Of a stretch of 64,000 nucleotides of DNA, positions 10,165-20,321 are shown one piece after another (position 1 is the stretch's first letter; the number at the start of each line of letters is the position of its first letter). The stretch is from Isosphaeraceae bacterium (GTDB taxonomy: Bacteria; Planctomycetota; Planctomycetia; Isosphaerales; Isosphaeraceae). Location of the stretch: positions 46,098 to 110,097 of the forward strand of contig JANXSX010000088.1 in the NCBI GenBank assembly GCA_025356475.1, given 5' to 3'. The position numbers and the translations under genes are program-made. The notes below the pieces were generated by a model, which made no database searches, was not told the DNA's origin, and saw only the letters and a list, made by a program, of their open reading frames with translations.

Positions 10165-10821
10165 ATTCTCATCAAGGTCTGTGGTCTGACTCGTGCCGAC
10201 GAAGCACTTGCCTGTCTTCAAGCCGGCGTTGACTGGCTCGGCCTAAACTTTTACCCACCTTCGTCGCGCTTCATCACACCCGGGATCGCATGCTCGATCC
10301 TCGCGAGCTTGCCATCCCGTCGGGTTGCCGTTGGCTTGTTCGTAGACCGGCCAACCATCGAAGTGGCCGATCTCGCCCATGACTTGGGCCTTTCGACCGT
10401 CCAGCTTCACGGATCCGAGCCTCCTAATGCGGTGGTCGAACTCGGTCGAAACTTCCGGGTGATCCGGGCCTTTCGACTAGGCGATCTGGCAGCCGTCGAA
10501 GCGATGAAGGCCTATCTCTCAAGGTGCGCGAACCTGGGTCGTCTGCCCGACTTTGCCCTAATTGACGCCTTCGTGCCCGGCCAACCAGGTGGAACAGGCC
10601 AGGTTGTCGAGGAAGCTGTACTCTCTGCGCTAAAGGGGTTTGACCAACTCCCTTTGATTCTCGCGGGGGGTTTGAGTCCCGAAAATGTCGCCGAACGGCT
10701 TGGCCACCTGCACCCCGTCGTGGTCGATGTCGCGGGTGGAGTCGAGTCCGTCCCCGGTCGCAAAGACCCGGCCAAGGTCACTGCGTTTGTTCGCGCTGTT
10801 CGCGGGAAATTCTCCAGTTGA
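10165..10821 (+). CDS. trpF: Phosphoribosylanthranilate isomerase, apparent ATT start
   Basis: This enzyme isomerises N-(5-phosphoribosyl)anthranilate in tryptophan synthesis. The frame from 10165 gives the family N-terminus, IKVCGLT with the catalytic Cys, then GVDWLGLNFYPPSSR, followed later by VQLHG, LILAGGLSPENV and DVAGGVES (phosphate-binding loops). Upstream in frame there is a TGA at 10150-10152, and no ATG, GTG or TTG lies between it and the conserved core. The only reasonable initiator is ATT at 10165, placed 8 bases after a GAGGGG ribosome binding site. The product would be 218 residues, the usual length. A start at the first ATG in frame would delete the active-site Cys. Confidence 0.9.
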   Translation: MLIKVCGLTRADEALACLQAGVDWLGLNFYPPSSRFITPGIACSILASLPSRRVAVGLFVDRPTIEVADLAHDLGLSTVQLHGSEPPNAVVELGRNFRVIRAFRLGDLAAVEAMKAYLSRCANLGRLPDFALIDAFVPGQPGGTGQVVEEAVLSALKGFDQLPLILAGGLSPENVAERLGHLHPVVVDVAGGVESVPGRKDPAKVTAFVRAVRGKFSS

Positions 10822-10847
10822 CACACGCGTACGCACGTGTCTACAAT
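10818..10847 (+). promoter_or_regulatory. Strong promoter overlapping the trpF stop codon
   Basis: A perfect TTGACA (10818-10823) includes the trpF TGA. After an 18-base spacer comes TACAAT (10842-10847). The spacer region contains inverted sequence (ACACG with CGTGT around a central CGTACG), a possible operator. It should drive the small gene at 10898 and perhaps ahcY. Confidence 0.65.
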
Positions 10848-10897
10848 TCGTTTGTCGAGTCGTTCGTCCTTCTCGACCTAGGCGTTGGAGATGGGAT

Positions 10898-11194
10898 ATG
10901 GACGCGGACAGTCTGGGTCGACGTCGGCAGCCGGGTCAGCAGAGCGGGCTTCGGTCGATGCATCCGGTCTTGCCGGATGCCTGGCTGAGTCGGGCGTTGC
11001 GGGTGGCGATGTCGTCTGAAGATTGGTCGAAGTTCGAGGCCTTGGCCTCGGTACTCGGCAGTGATGAGCCATCCGCTGCGCGAGCCTACGGTCAGACGAT
11101 CGCTCATCTGATTGCTCGCGAGGTCCGGCCCGCTCCCGAATGGATGGACTGGGAGCGGCAGAAGACGTTGAGGCTGTTGAAGATGGTGTCGTAA
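10898..11194 (+). CDS. Small hypothetical protein
   Basis: A 98-residue basic-acidic soluble protein that I do not recognise. It contains LPDAWLSRALRVAMSSED, then an Ala-rich helix-prone middle and a C-terminal EWMDWERQKTLRLLKMV. It has no signal peptide or membrane segment. ATG 10898 has GGAG seven bases upstream and sits 50 bases after a strong promoter. Both support a real gene. The ahcY gene follows about 90 bases later on the same strand, so the two may share a transcript. Confidence 0.65.
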   Translation: MDADSLGRRRQPGQQSGLRSMHPVLPDAWLSRALRVAMSSEDWSKFEALASVLGSDEPSAARAYGQTIAHLIAREVRPAPEWMDWERQKTLRLLKMVS

Positions 11195-11201
11195 GGGTTG
11201 A

Positions 11202-12623
<1,422 letters not shown>

Positions 12624-12663
12624 TCGAAGCGGCCTAGAAACCCTTCGGCATGAATTCAATACC

Positions 12664-12703
12664 GGTCCGGTCCCTTCCTAGTCATTAACGAGGGGGCCGG
12701 ACC
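12664..12703 (+). terminator. Terminator hairpin after ahcY
   Basis: GGTCCGGTCCC (12664-12674) pairs with GGGGCCGGACC (12693-12703) through a loop of 18 bases, with one G-U pair. There is no strong T run. It ends 80 bases after the ahcY stop. Confidence 0.6.
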
Positions 12704-12903
12704 GTTCCACGTTGTTCCGGTCCTGACCGAACTTTACGAGGTCTTCGCGGCAGGAAAGACTGCGGAAACCACCAAGGTGATCGAGCGAGCAGGTCACCGG
12801 CAAGCCTGCGCGACGGTTCGCCGACTTCGCAGGGGCGTTCTCCTGACAAGCAAGTGCGGACCTCCCTTGCGACTTGCAAGATGGTGATGTTTAATCGAAT
12901 GGT

Positions 12904-13593
12904 ATGAAAAGACCCACCTGGATCATTCGTATCGTCATACCGGTCGCAGCCTTCGCGACCCTCTCCCAGCGTGTTGCGGAGGCAGAAATGCCATCGATCA
13001 CGATAACCGAGTTGGCTAGCTTCCGGCTCGAGGCAATCTCCTTCTTTCTGGTCTGTTACTTGGCCTGTTCCTGGGTCATTCGGGCGATCTGGAACGGGCT
13101 CCGGAGTGATTTCCCGCGCCTGCCGCAGCTTTCCATGAAGCGGGCGATGGGAGTGGTCGGTCTCTGGGGACTGCTGTTCCTACTGATTCTGACCATGATC
13201 TCAGGCGCTCGCGAACTGATGACGCCGGGTGCCTGGGAGAAGGAAGGTTACACCTACAAACTCGCTCCAAAGCATGCCGATAAGGCTACGAGGCATGAGG
13301 CCCTCGACCGGTTGCGGGTTCTCCTCTGGCACTATGCCAAGAGCCACGACGGTAAGTTCCCGCCCAATGCTTTGGTTCCCGAGATCCCCGACGATTCGTG
13401 GCGAATCCCCGACCCCTCGGACATGCATTATCGCTATGAGGGAGGGCTTTCAGAGGATGTCGCGGCCAGGCCGCTGGCCTTTGAACCCAACATCTTCGGC
13501 AATGGGCAACTCGTGCTCTTGACCGACGGTCGAATTGTCTCCATGGATCCAGCCGAGCTGACTCGAAGCCTCAAGCGGGAGGATTCCCGATGA
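12904..13593 (+). CDS. Hypothetical membrane protein, coupled to the DUF1559-like gene
   Basis: The 229-residue protein is not recognised. Its N-terminus looks like a signal or anchor (IIRIVIPVAAFATLS). Further hydrophobic segments lie near 45-62 (AISFFLVCYLACSWVI) and 82-100 (GVVGLWGLLFLLILTMI). The C-terminal half is soluble and resembles the outer domain of planctomycete exported proteins (NGQLVLLTDGRIVSMD). The last codons overlap the next gene in an ATGA junction at 13590-13593, so the two are translationally coupled. The C-terminal half may be a pseudopilin-like domain, but this is weak. Confidence 0.75.
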   Translation: MKRPTWIIRIVIPVAAFATLSQRVAEAEMPSITITELASFRLEAISFFLVCYLACSWVIRAIWNGLRSDFPRLPQLSMKRAMGVVGLWGLLFLLILTMISGARELMTPGAWEKEGYTYKLAPKHADKATRHEALDRLRVLLWHYAKSHDGKFPPNALVPEIPDDSWRIPDPSDMHYRYEGGLSEDVAARPLAFEPNIFGNGQLVLLTDGRIVSMDPAELTRSLKREDSR

Positions 13594-14612
13594 GCATCCG
13601 AGGCTTCATATGGATCATCATCTCGATCATCTTGTTTGTAGTGCTTACCAGCCCGGGGCTATTGTTTCTGTTACAGATGCTCTTCTACCTGCTAGTAGGC
13701 TGGGTGTTCTACCTCAAGCGGGTTTTGCCAGAGGTCCAAATCGGTTGGAGCGGGGTGGGGATGGGAGCGACCTGCTTGGTCTTGCTGGCGTTCGGTCTCC
13801 ATGGGTTTATGCGTTGGATGGCGCGTGAGGTCAATCCGGGACAGGTTTGGAAGCGGAAGTGGACTGGGGCCATGATCCTCGGGGTGATCGCCCTATTCGT
13901 GTCGGGGATGTCGGTGGCCGGCGTGACCCACCAGGTCGGTTGGCTCCTGACATCGAAGGAACCCCTCCTCATGGGGGGTGACAGGATCGTGTTACAACGG
14001 ATGCAGTCGATCAATAACCTGAAGCAAATTGGCTTTTCTGTGTGGAATTACGAGACGGAACACAGCAGTTTTCCCCCAGGAACGATTGTGACTGACTCGG
14101 GCCAACCCTTGCATGGGTGGCCGACACTCCTCCTTCCTTACATGGAATTAACCAAGCTATCGAATAAGATTGACCTGAGTCTCCCCTGGAATGACCCTAC
14201 CAACGCGGCTGCCTTTCAAACCCACGTTTATCCTTATATGAATCCGCGACTCGGTTCCACCGCAAATCCCGGAGAGTACGCGCGGATTCACTACGCATCC
14301 AACGCACGAGTTCTTGGCGGTGATCGGAGGCTGACAGCACGCGACTTCACCGACGGCACGAGTTCAACCATCATAGGAGGAGAGGTCGCAGGCCAATTCA
14401 AGCCGTGGGGGCACCCGGTCCAGTGGCGAGATCTCGGACTTGGGATCAACCAATCGCCCGATGGGTTCGGTAGTCCCTTCCCAGGAGGAGCCCAGTTCAT
14501 GATGGCGGACGGGTCGGTCAAATTCCTCAAGAACTCGATCTCTCCCACAGTCCTCAAGGCTCTGGCCACCCCCAATGGTGGCGAAGTCGTTCTCGAGGAT
14601 TCCTATGAGTAG
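13590..14612 (+). CDS. DUF1559-type protein with a multi-helix N-terminus
   Basis: The 340-residue protein begins with three to four membrane helices (SIILFVVLTSPGLLFLLQML, then MGATCLVLLAFGL and MILGVIALFVSGMSVAG). These replace the type IV pilin-like leader seen in normal DUF1559 proteins. The C-terminal part is clearly DUF1559: QSINNLKQIGFSVWNYE, DGTSSTIIGGEV and the terminal FMMADGSVKFLKNSI. In ordinary members the pilin-like leader and DUF1559 domain are exported to the cell surface. Here the domain is tethered to a multi-pass anchor. It starts inside the stop codon of the preceding gene. Confidence 0.85.
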   Translation: MSIRGFIWIIISIILFVVLTSPGLLFLLQMLFYLLVGWVFYLKRVLPEVQIGWSGVGMGATCLVLLAFGLHGFMRWMAREVNPGQVWKRKWTGAMILGVIALFVSGMSVAGVTHQVGWLLTSKEPLLMGGDRIVLQRMQSINNLKQIGFSVWNYETEHSSFPPGTIVTDSGQPLHGWPTLLLPYMELTKLSNKIDLSLPWNDPTNAAAFQTHVYPYMNPRLGSTANPGEYARIHYASNARVLGGDRRLTARDFTDGTSSTIIGGEVAGQFKPWGHPVQWRDLGLGINQSPDGFGSPFPGGAQFMMADGSVKFLKNSISPTVLKALATPNGGEVVLEDSYE

Positions 14613-14638
14613 TGAGGCCCCGCCGCCGGACTTGCGTG

Positions 14639-14666
14639 TTCAAATTGGGGGTGATCCTGTTAAGAT
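14639..14666 (+). promoter_or_regulatory. Possible promoter for the PSD1-DUF1501 operon
   Basis: TTCAAA (14639-14644), 16 bases and TAAGAT (14661-14666) lie about 70 bases before the chosen ATG 14739. This supports the downstream start over the earlier ATG at 14673. Confidence 0.35.
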
Positions 14667-14738
14667 TAGAGGATGGAAGAACCCCCGCCTGCCGAATTGA
14701 TGGTCCCACCATCCCCCTCGATCACGCACGGTGACCTC

Positions 14739-17666
14739 ATGCCGCGATCTCTCCTCCCGGCTCTCCTGCTTGTAATCCTCTCGTTGTCGCACGTCCTGGC
14801 AGAGGAGAAGGCTCCCACCCCGGAACAGACGCGATTCTTCGAGTCCAAGGTTCGGCCTGTGCTGGTCGAGCAGTGCATCAAGTGCCACGGGCCCGATAAG
14901 CAGAAGGCCGGTTTGCGGCTCGACTCGCGTGAAGCGGTCGAGACGGGAGGCGATAGCGGACCGATCGTCGTGGCGGGTAAGCCCGACGAGAGTCTGCTCA
15001 TCCAGGCCCTTCGTTACGAGGAGGATGGGCCCAAGATGCCCCCCTCGAAGAGGCTGCCGGCCGAGCAAGTGGAAGTCCTTACCCAATGGGTCCAGCAAGG
15101 GGCACACTGGCCGGTTGAGACCGCCAGCGCACCCGCAAGTACCATCCGTCGCGGGCCGATGGTGATCACCGACAATGATCGAGCCCACTGGGCCTTCCAA
15201 CCGATCCAGCGCGGCCAACTTCCTCACGTGAACAACCCCGCATGGGCCACCAATCCGGTCGATGCGTTCGTGCTCGCCAAGCTCGATGCCAAAGGGCTGA
15301 CCGCAAACCCGCCTGCCTCAAAAGTTGCGCTGATCCGTCGCGCCACATATGACCTGACGGGCCTTCCCCCCACTCCCCAGGAGGTTGATGCCTTCGTGGC
15401 CGACACCTCCCCCAAAGCCTATGAGGCCTTGATCGATCGCCTGCTCGCCTCGCCGCGCTACGGGGAGAAGTGGGCCCGGCACTGGCTCGACCTGGTTCGC
15501 TATGCAGAGACCAACAGCTACGAACGTGATAATCCCAAGCCAAGTGCCTGGCGCTATCGCGACTATGTCATTCGCGCATTCAACGATGATAAGCCTTATG
15601 ATCGGTTCATCCGTGAGCAGCTTGCCGGTGATGAACTCCCCGATAAGACGAACGACTCGGTGATCGCCACAGGCTACTATCGGCTGGGGATCTGGGACGA
15701 TGAGCCGACTGATCGTGACCAGGCTCGGTTCGATGGGCTCGACGACCTCGTCGCGACCACCGGCCAGGTCTTCCTTGGCCTAACGATCGACTGCGCCCGC
15801 TGCCACGACCACAAGATCGACCCGATCCCCCAGAAGGATTATTACAAGCTCGTCTCCTTCTTCAACAATACCAACTCGTTCCGCAACGGCGGCCCGACCG
15901 ACGAGGTTCCGTATGTCGAGCCGGGTCGGGAGCTTGCCTATCAGGAACGAGTCCGTGAGCTTGAGCTCCAGAAGAACGAGGTTCGCGAGGCGATCGCCGA
16001 GATCGAAGACGAGTTCCGCAAGGGTTATCAGGCGGGTGAGAAACTTCCCAAGGGTGATATCGAAGAGCTTCGATACCGCTTCTATCGCGACACCTGGACC
16101 ACCTTGCCCGAGTTCGACGCCCTCAAGCCCGAGGATTCGGGCGAACTTCCTCAAGGCCTGTTCGACCTCAAGCCGAGGACACGTGATATCTCGTTTGGCT
16201 TCGTCTTCGAGGGGACCCTGGTCGTTCCGGAAGAGGGTCAATACACCTTCACGCTCGACTCTGATGATGGAAGCAGGCTCACACTCGGCGGTAACATCAT
16301 TGCAACCGATGATGGGATTCATGGGCTCGGCGACCCCAAGTCGGCTAAGGTCACACTCCAGCGAGGGCGGGTCCCCATCCGGCTCGACTACTTCCAGAAG
16401 GCCAGCGGGCTTGGCCTGGCCGTGACTTGGTCGGGGCCGAGTTTTCCAGCAAAGTTCCTGTCGGCGATTGAGCCAACCAAGACGAAATCCAAGGCGCTGG
16501 CCGATCTCGCCTCGGTGATTCGAACCGACGGTGCCAAGGTCCTAGGCGTCGAACGGTTTGAACGCTACCGGAGTTTGGTGAAGAAAGCCCAGGTCCTTAG
16601 AGAGCAAGAGGCAGCGTCGGAATCGATCCTCTGCATCACCGAGCAGGGCCGGGTCGCCCCTGATACCCATCTCATGCTTCGTGGCAACGCACATGTCCCT
16701 GGTGATAAGGTCGAGCCTGGCTTCCTTGCCGTACTCGGTGACGAGAAAGCGATCATCCCCGAACCTCCCGCCGATGCGAAGACCACCGGTCGCCGTCGGG
16801 CCCTGGCGGATTGGATCACATCGCCGACCAACCCGCTCACCGCTCGAGTGATCGCCAATCGGCTCTTCCAGCACCACTTCGGGCGCGGGATCGTTCGATC
16901 TCCCAACAACTATGGGGTCCAAGGGGACAAGCCAACCCACCCCGAACTGCTGGACTGGCTGGCGACCGAGCTGATCGCCCAGGGCTGGCACTTGAAGCCG
17001 CTACATCGTTTGATCATGACCTCTCAGACCTATCAGATGTCGTCGAATGCGAACCCGGAGGCCTCAGCCAAAGATCCGATGAACGACAGCCTTTGGCGGA
17101 TGGACATGCGTCGTCTGACTGCCGAAGAGATTCGGGACTCGATCTTGGCCGTCAGTGGCCAGTTGAACCTGACGATGTCCGGCCCCGGCGTCTTCCCAGA
17201 GATTCCTGCCGAGGTAATGGCCGGTCAGTCGATCCCAGGTCGTGGCTGGGGTAAATCCTCTGCGGAAAATCAAGCCCGACGAAGCATCTATGTCCATGCC
17301 AAGCGATCGCTGATCATGCCGATCCTCGAAGGCTTTGACCAAGCTGAGACCGACCGATCCTCACCGGTCCGGTTCAGTACGACTCAGCCGACTCAGGCAC
17401 TAGGCATGATCAACGGTACATTCTTGCACAAGCAAGCCGCGACACTTGCCGATCGGCTCAAGCGTGAAGCGGGTGACGACCTGAACGGCCAGGTCCGGCT
17501 GGCCTTGAGGCTGACGACCGGTCGCCAACCTGCGGAACCCGAAATTCAGCGGGGTGTCCGCTTGATTCAATCGTTAGAGACACAAGACGGGTTGAGCCGT
17601 GATGAGGCGCGACGCATCTATGCGTTGCTCGCTCTGAACTTGAACGAGTTCCTGTTCCTGGATTGA
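14739..17666 (+). CDS. PSD1 cytochrome c-domain protein with PA14 domain (DUF1549/DUF1553)
   Basis: A 975-residue exported protein of a planctomycete-enriched family. A signal peptide (LLPALLLVILSLSHVLAEE) leads to a cytochrome-c-like domain with CIKCH heme-binding motif near residue 46. DUF1549 follows (HWLDLVRYAETNSYERD) with a second CxxCH, CARCHDHKIDP, near 352. A PA14-type beta-barrel lies at about 485-575 (GQYTFTLDSDDGSRL, IRLDYF). The end is DUF1553 (NPLTARVIANRLFQHHFGRG). Proteins of this type occur with DUF1501 partners and are thought to act in exported polysaccharide or sulfatase-linked degradation. The biochemical role is unproven. The start at 14739 was chosen for the signal peptide. 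Confidence 0.93.
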   Translation: MPRSLLPALLLVILSLSHVLAEEKAPTPEQTRFFESKVRPVLVEQCIKCHGPDKQKAGLRLDSREAVETGGDSGPIVVAGKPDESLLIQALRYEEDGPKMPPSKRLPAEQVEVLTQWVQQGAHWPVETASAPASTIRRGPMVITDNDRAHWAFQPIQRGQLPHVNNPAWATNPVDAFVLAKLDAKGLTANPPASKVALIRRATYDLTGLPPTPQEVDAFVADTSPKAYEALIDRLLASPRYGEKWARHWLDLVRYAETNSYERDNPKPSAWRYRDYVIRAFNDDKPYDRFIREQLAGDELPDKTNDSVIATGYYRLGIWDDEPTDRDQARFDGLDDLVATTGQVFLGLTIDCARCHDHKIDPIPQKDYYKLVSFFNNTNSFRNGGPTDEVPYVEPGRELAYQERVRELELQKNEVREAIAEIEDEFRKGYQAGEKLPKGDIEELRYRFYRDTWTTLPEFDALKPEDSGELPQGLFDLKPRTRDISFGFVFEGTLVVPEEGQYTFTLDSDDGSRLTLGGNIIATDDGIHGLGDPKSAKVTLQRGRVPIRLDYFQKASGLGLAVTWSGPSFPAKFLSAIEPTKTKSKALADLASVIRTDGAKVLGVERFERYRSLVKKAQVLREQEAASESILCITEQGRVAPDTHLMLRGNAHVPGDKVEPGFLAVLGDEKAIIPEPPADAKTTGRRRALADWITSPTNPLTARVIANRLFQHHFGRGIVRSPNNYGVQGDKPTHPELLDWLATELIAQGWHLKPLHRLIMTSQTYQMSSNANPEASAKDPMNDSLWRMDMRRLTAEEIRDSILAVSGQLNLTMSGPGVFPEIPAEVMAGQSIPGRGWGKSSAENQARRSIYVHAKRSLIMPILEGFDQAETDRSSPVRFSTTQPTQALGMINGTFLHKQAATLADRLKREAGDDLNGQVRLALRLTTGRQPAEPEIQRGVRLIQSLETQDGLSRDEARRIYALLALNLNEFLFLD

Positions 17667-17743
17667 ACGGGCGTTGGCCCTGAGTCGTCTCCTGGTCCGA
17701 CACTGCCGATTCCAGTCGTATCCCAAGCTCCGAGGCGAATCCG

Positions 17744-19216
17744 ATGACCGACGCGAACAGAACCCCCGGCGAATTCTGCGGACGGACCCGCCGCGAATTT
17801 CTCTGGGAGGCGGGGGCGGGCTTCACCTCGCTGGGACTGATCGATATGCTTTCACGCGACGGTGTCTTCACCGGTCGGGCGAGCGGAGCTGAGGTCAATC
17901 GGTTGGGCAATCCCCTCGCATCCAAGCCGCCGATGTTTGCACCCAAGGCGAAGAGTGTCATTTTCTTGTTCATGTATGGCGGTCCTAGCCAAGTTGATAC
18001 CTTCGACTATAAGCCCAAGCTTTACGAACTCGACGGTCAGACGATCCCGGTGAAAACCTTTGGACGGGGCGGGAAGAAGAACGAAGGGCGTGTGGTTGGT
18101 CCCAAGTGGAAGTTCAAGCCCTACGGCGAATGCGGCAAGATGGTGAGCGACCTCTTCCCCAACTTGGGAACGTGCGTTGACGATATCGCCTTCATGCATT
18201 CCATGACCGCAGATTCGCCGATCCATGGATCGGCAATGCTTCAAATGAACACGGGTAAGATCCTCTCGGGGAGCCCTTGCCTGGGTTCCTGGGTCAACTA
18301 CGGGCTCGGCAGCGAGAACGAGAATCTGCCTGGGTTTGTTGTGATGCTCGACCCCACCGGCGGCCCAATCAGTGGAGCCAAGAACTGGTCGAGTGGCTAT
18401 ATGCCAGCGTCTTACCAAGGGACCATTCTCCGATCGGCGGGGGTCCCCGTACTCGACCTCAAACGCCCGGAAGGAATGAGCGGCGAGACGCAACGACACT
18501 TGCTTGACTCCTTGAATGCCTATAACACCGACCATCTCGCGAGTCGTCGCGATAATTCCAACCTCGCTGCCCGGATCGCCTCGTACGAGATGGCCTACTC
18601 CATGCAGAGCCACGCCCCCGAGGCGGTCGATCTCACTCGCGAGAGCAAGGAAACCCAGTCGCTCTATGGTCTCGACGAGGATAAGACACGTGACTTCGGC
18701 CGGCGTTGCCTGCTGGCCCGCCGCCTTGTCGAACGCGGCGTCAGGTTCATCCAGCTCTACGCTGGCGGTGCCCATAACGATAGTAATTGGGACGCCCACG
18801 GCGACCTTGAGACCAATCACGGTTACCACGCAGGACGGACGGATAAGCCGATCGCAGGCTTGCTGAAAGATCTCAAGAGACGTGGATTGCTCGATGAAAC
18901 GCTGGTCATCTGGGGGGGTGAGTTTGGCCGTCAGCCCACTGCTGAATACGCCAAGGGGACCGGTCGAGATCACAACGCCTACGGGTTCACCATGTGGATG
19001 GCCGGCGGTGGCATTAAAGGAGGCACAAGTGTAGGTGCGACCGACGAACTCGGCGGTACTGCGATCGAGGACCGGTTCCACGTCAAGAACCTGCATGCCA
19101 CGGTCTTGCAGCAGCTTGGCCTCGATCCCGAGCATTTGAACTACTTCTACAATGGCCTCGACCAGAAGCTTGTTGGAGTCGAAGGGGCTGAGCCAATTCG
19201 TCAAATTATTGCTTGA
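17744..19216 (+). CDS. DUF1501 exported protein (Tat substrate)
   Basis: The 490-residue protein starts with a twin-arginine leader (TRREFLWEAGAGFTSLGL), so it is exported folded, probably to the periplasm. The body shows the DUF1501 hallmarks VIFLFMYGGPSQVDTFDYKP, LGSWVNYGLGSEN and WGGEFGRQPTAE, followed by RDHNAYGFTMWMAGGG. This fold is related to the alkaline phosphatase/sulfatase superfamily. It lies 77 bases after the PSD1 gene, its usual partner, and probably works with it. The reaction is not known. Confidence 0.93.
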   Translation: MTDANRTPGEFCGRTRREFLWEAGAGFTSLGLIDMLSRDGVFTGRASGAEVNRLGNPLASKPPMFAPKAKSVIFLFMYGGPSQVDTFDYKPKLYELDGQTIPVKTFGRGGKKNEGRVVGPKWKFKPYGECGKMVSDLFPNLGTCVDDIAFMHSMTADSPIHGSAMLQMNTGKILSGSPCLGSWVNYGLGSENENLPGFVVMLDPTGGPISGAKNWSSGYMPASYQGTILRSAGVPVLDLKRPEGMSGETQRHLLDSLNAYNTDHLASRRDNSNLAARIASYEMAYSMQSHAPEAVDLTRESKETQSLYGLDEDKTRDFGRRCLLARRLVERGVRFIQLYAGGAHNDSNWDAHGDLETNHGYHAGRTDKPIAGLLKDLKRRGLLDETLVIWGGEFGRQPTAEYAKGTGRDHNAYGFTMWMAGGGIKGGTSVGATDELGGTAIEDRFHVKNLHATVLQQLGLDPEHLNYFYNGLDQKLVGVEGAEPIRQIIA

Positions 19217-19243
19217 TCTTCACACCTTCACGAGATTGATTTC

Positions 19244-20167
19244 ATGCGCCTTGCACCTCTCCCTGTTGTCATTGGTCTGCTGGCCGCCGGTGTTGCGAAC
19301 GCGCAGGAGAAGCCCTCACATCGCGTTCTGGGTGCCGATAATGGTCGGGTTGCGATCGTGGGTCGGCATGGAAAGGTCGAGTGGGAGGTTCCCGCGAAGG
19401 TTCAGGCCCACGACCTTGCCTTGCTCCCCAACGGCAATATCTTGATGCCGATCAGCGATACTTCAATTGTTGAGATGACGCCCGAGAAGAAGGTCGTCTG
19501 GCAGTACGACTCCAAACCGGCCAAGGGCTACACTGGCAAGATCGAAGTTCACTCATTTCAACGCCTCCCTGACGGACTCACCCTGATCGCTGAGAGTGGC
19601 AATCGTCGTCTGATCGAGGTCGACAAGGACGGCAAAATCGTTAAGGAGATCGCTCTCCAGATTGACAATCCCCACCCCCATCGCGACACCCGCCTGGTCC
19701 GCAAGCTCGCCAACGGCCATTACCTGGTCTGCCACGAGGGAGACGGGACCGTCCGCGAGTACGACCCGAAGGGGAAGGTCGTCTGGAGTTATGCTCTTGA
19801 TCTGGGCGACCGTCCGAGTTCGCCGGGCCACGGTCCCGAAGGGCACGGCAAGGATGTTTATGGCGCGTTGCGACTCGACACCGGTAATACCCTGATCGCC
19901 TGCGGGAACGGCAATCGCGTCATTGAAGTGAATCCTGAGGGCAAGATTGTCTGGAGCATCGGTCACGATGAACTTCCGGGTATTCGGCTCGCCTGGATCA
20001 CGACCCTGCAACTTCAACCCAATGGCAACATCCTCGTCGGTAACTGCCACGCCGGTCCTGAGAACCCCCAACTCTTTGAAGTCACTCGCGATAAGAAAGT
20101 CGTCTGGACCTTCAAAGACTTCAAGACGTTCGGAAACAGCCTGGCGGTGACTCAAGTGATTGATTAG
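19244..20167 (+). CDS. Exported beta-propeller protein
   Basis: The 307-residue protein has a signal peptide (MRLAPLPVVIGLLAAGVANA) and a series of repeats of the form 'I-E-V/D-x-x-GKIVW' and 'x-N-GNxL', for example NRVIEVNPEGKIVWSI and LQPNGNILVGNCHAG. This is a PQQ-like or NHL-type beta-propeller of about six blades. Similar propellers bind polysaccharide, sulfate esters or protein partners. It sits 27 bases after DUF1501 and is probably part of the same transcript. The ligand is unknown. Confidence 0.85.
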   Translation: MRLAPLPVVIGLLAAGVANAQEKPSHRVLGADNGRVAIVGRHGKVEWEVPAKVQAHDLALLPNGNILMPISDTSIVEMTPEKKVVWQYDSKPAKGYTGKIEVHSFQRLPDGLTLIAESGNRRLIEVDKDGKIVKEIALQIDNPHPHRDTRLVRKLANGHYLVCHEGDGTVREYDPKGKVVWSYALDLGDRPSSPGHGPEGHGKDVYGALRLDTGNTLIACGNGNRVIEVNPEGKIVWSIGHDELPGIRLAWITTLQLQPNGNILVGNCHAGPENPQLFEVTRDKKVVWTFKDFKTFGNSLAVTQVID

Positions 20168-20321
20168 CTCGATCTGCCTGTCATCCTGAGCTCCGTTGTC
20201 TTGTCCAAGTTAAGAATGAAACGCAACTTGAGTCTGCCCTCTTCAATTCGGCTGGTAGGCGTGTGACGATGTCCCTCTGTCGGGATGCGATCCCTCTCTC
20301 CAGCCGATCGAGGACACGTCG

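Noticed and set aside
12867..12895. Promoter-like TTGCGA-17-TTTAAT just before 12904
   Set aside because: The -10 box would end 8 bases before the ATG, giving an almost leaderless mRNA. I could not support it.
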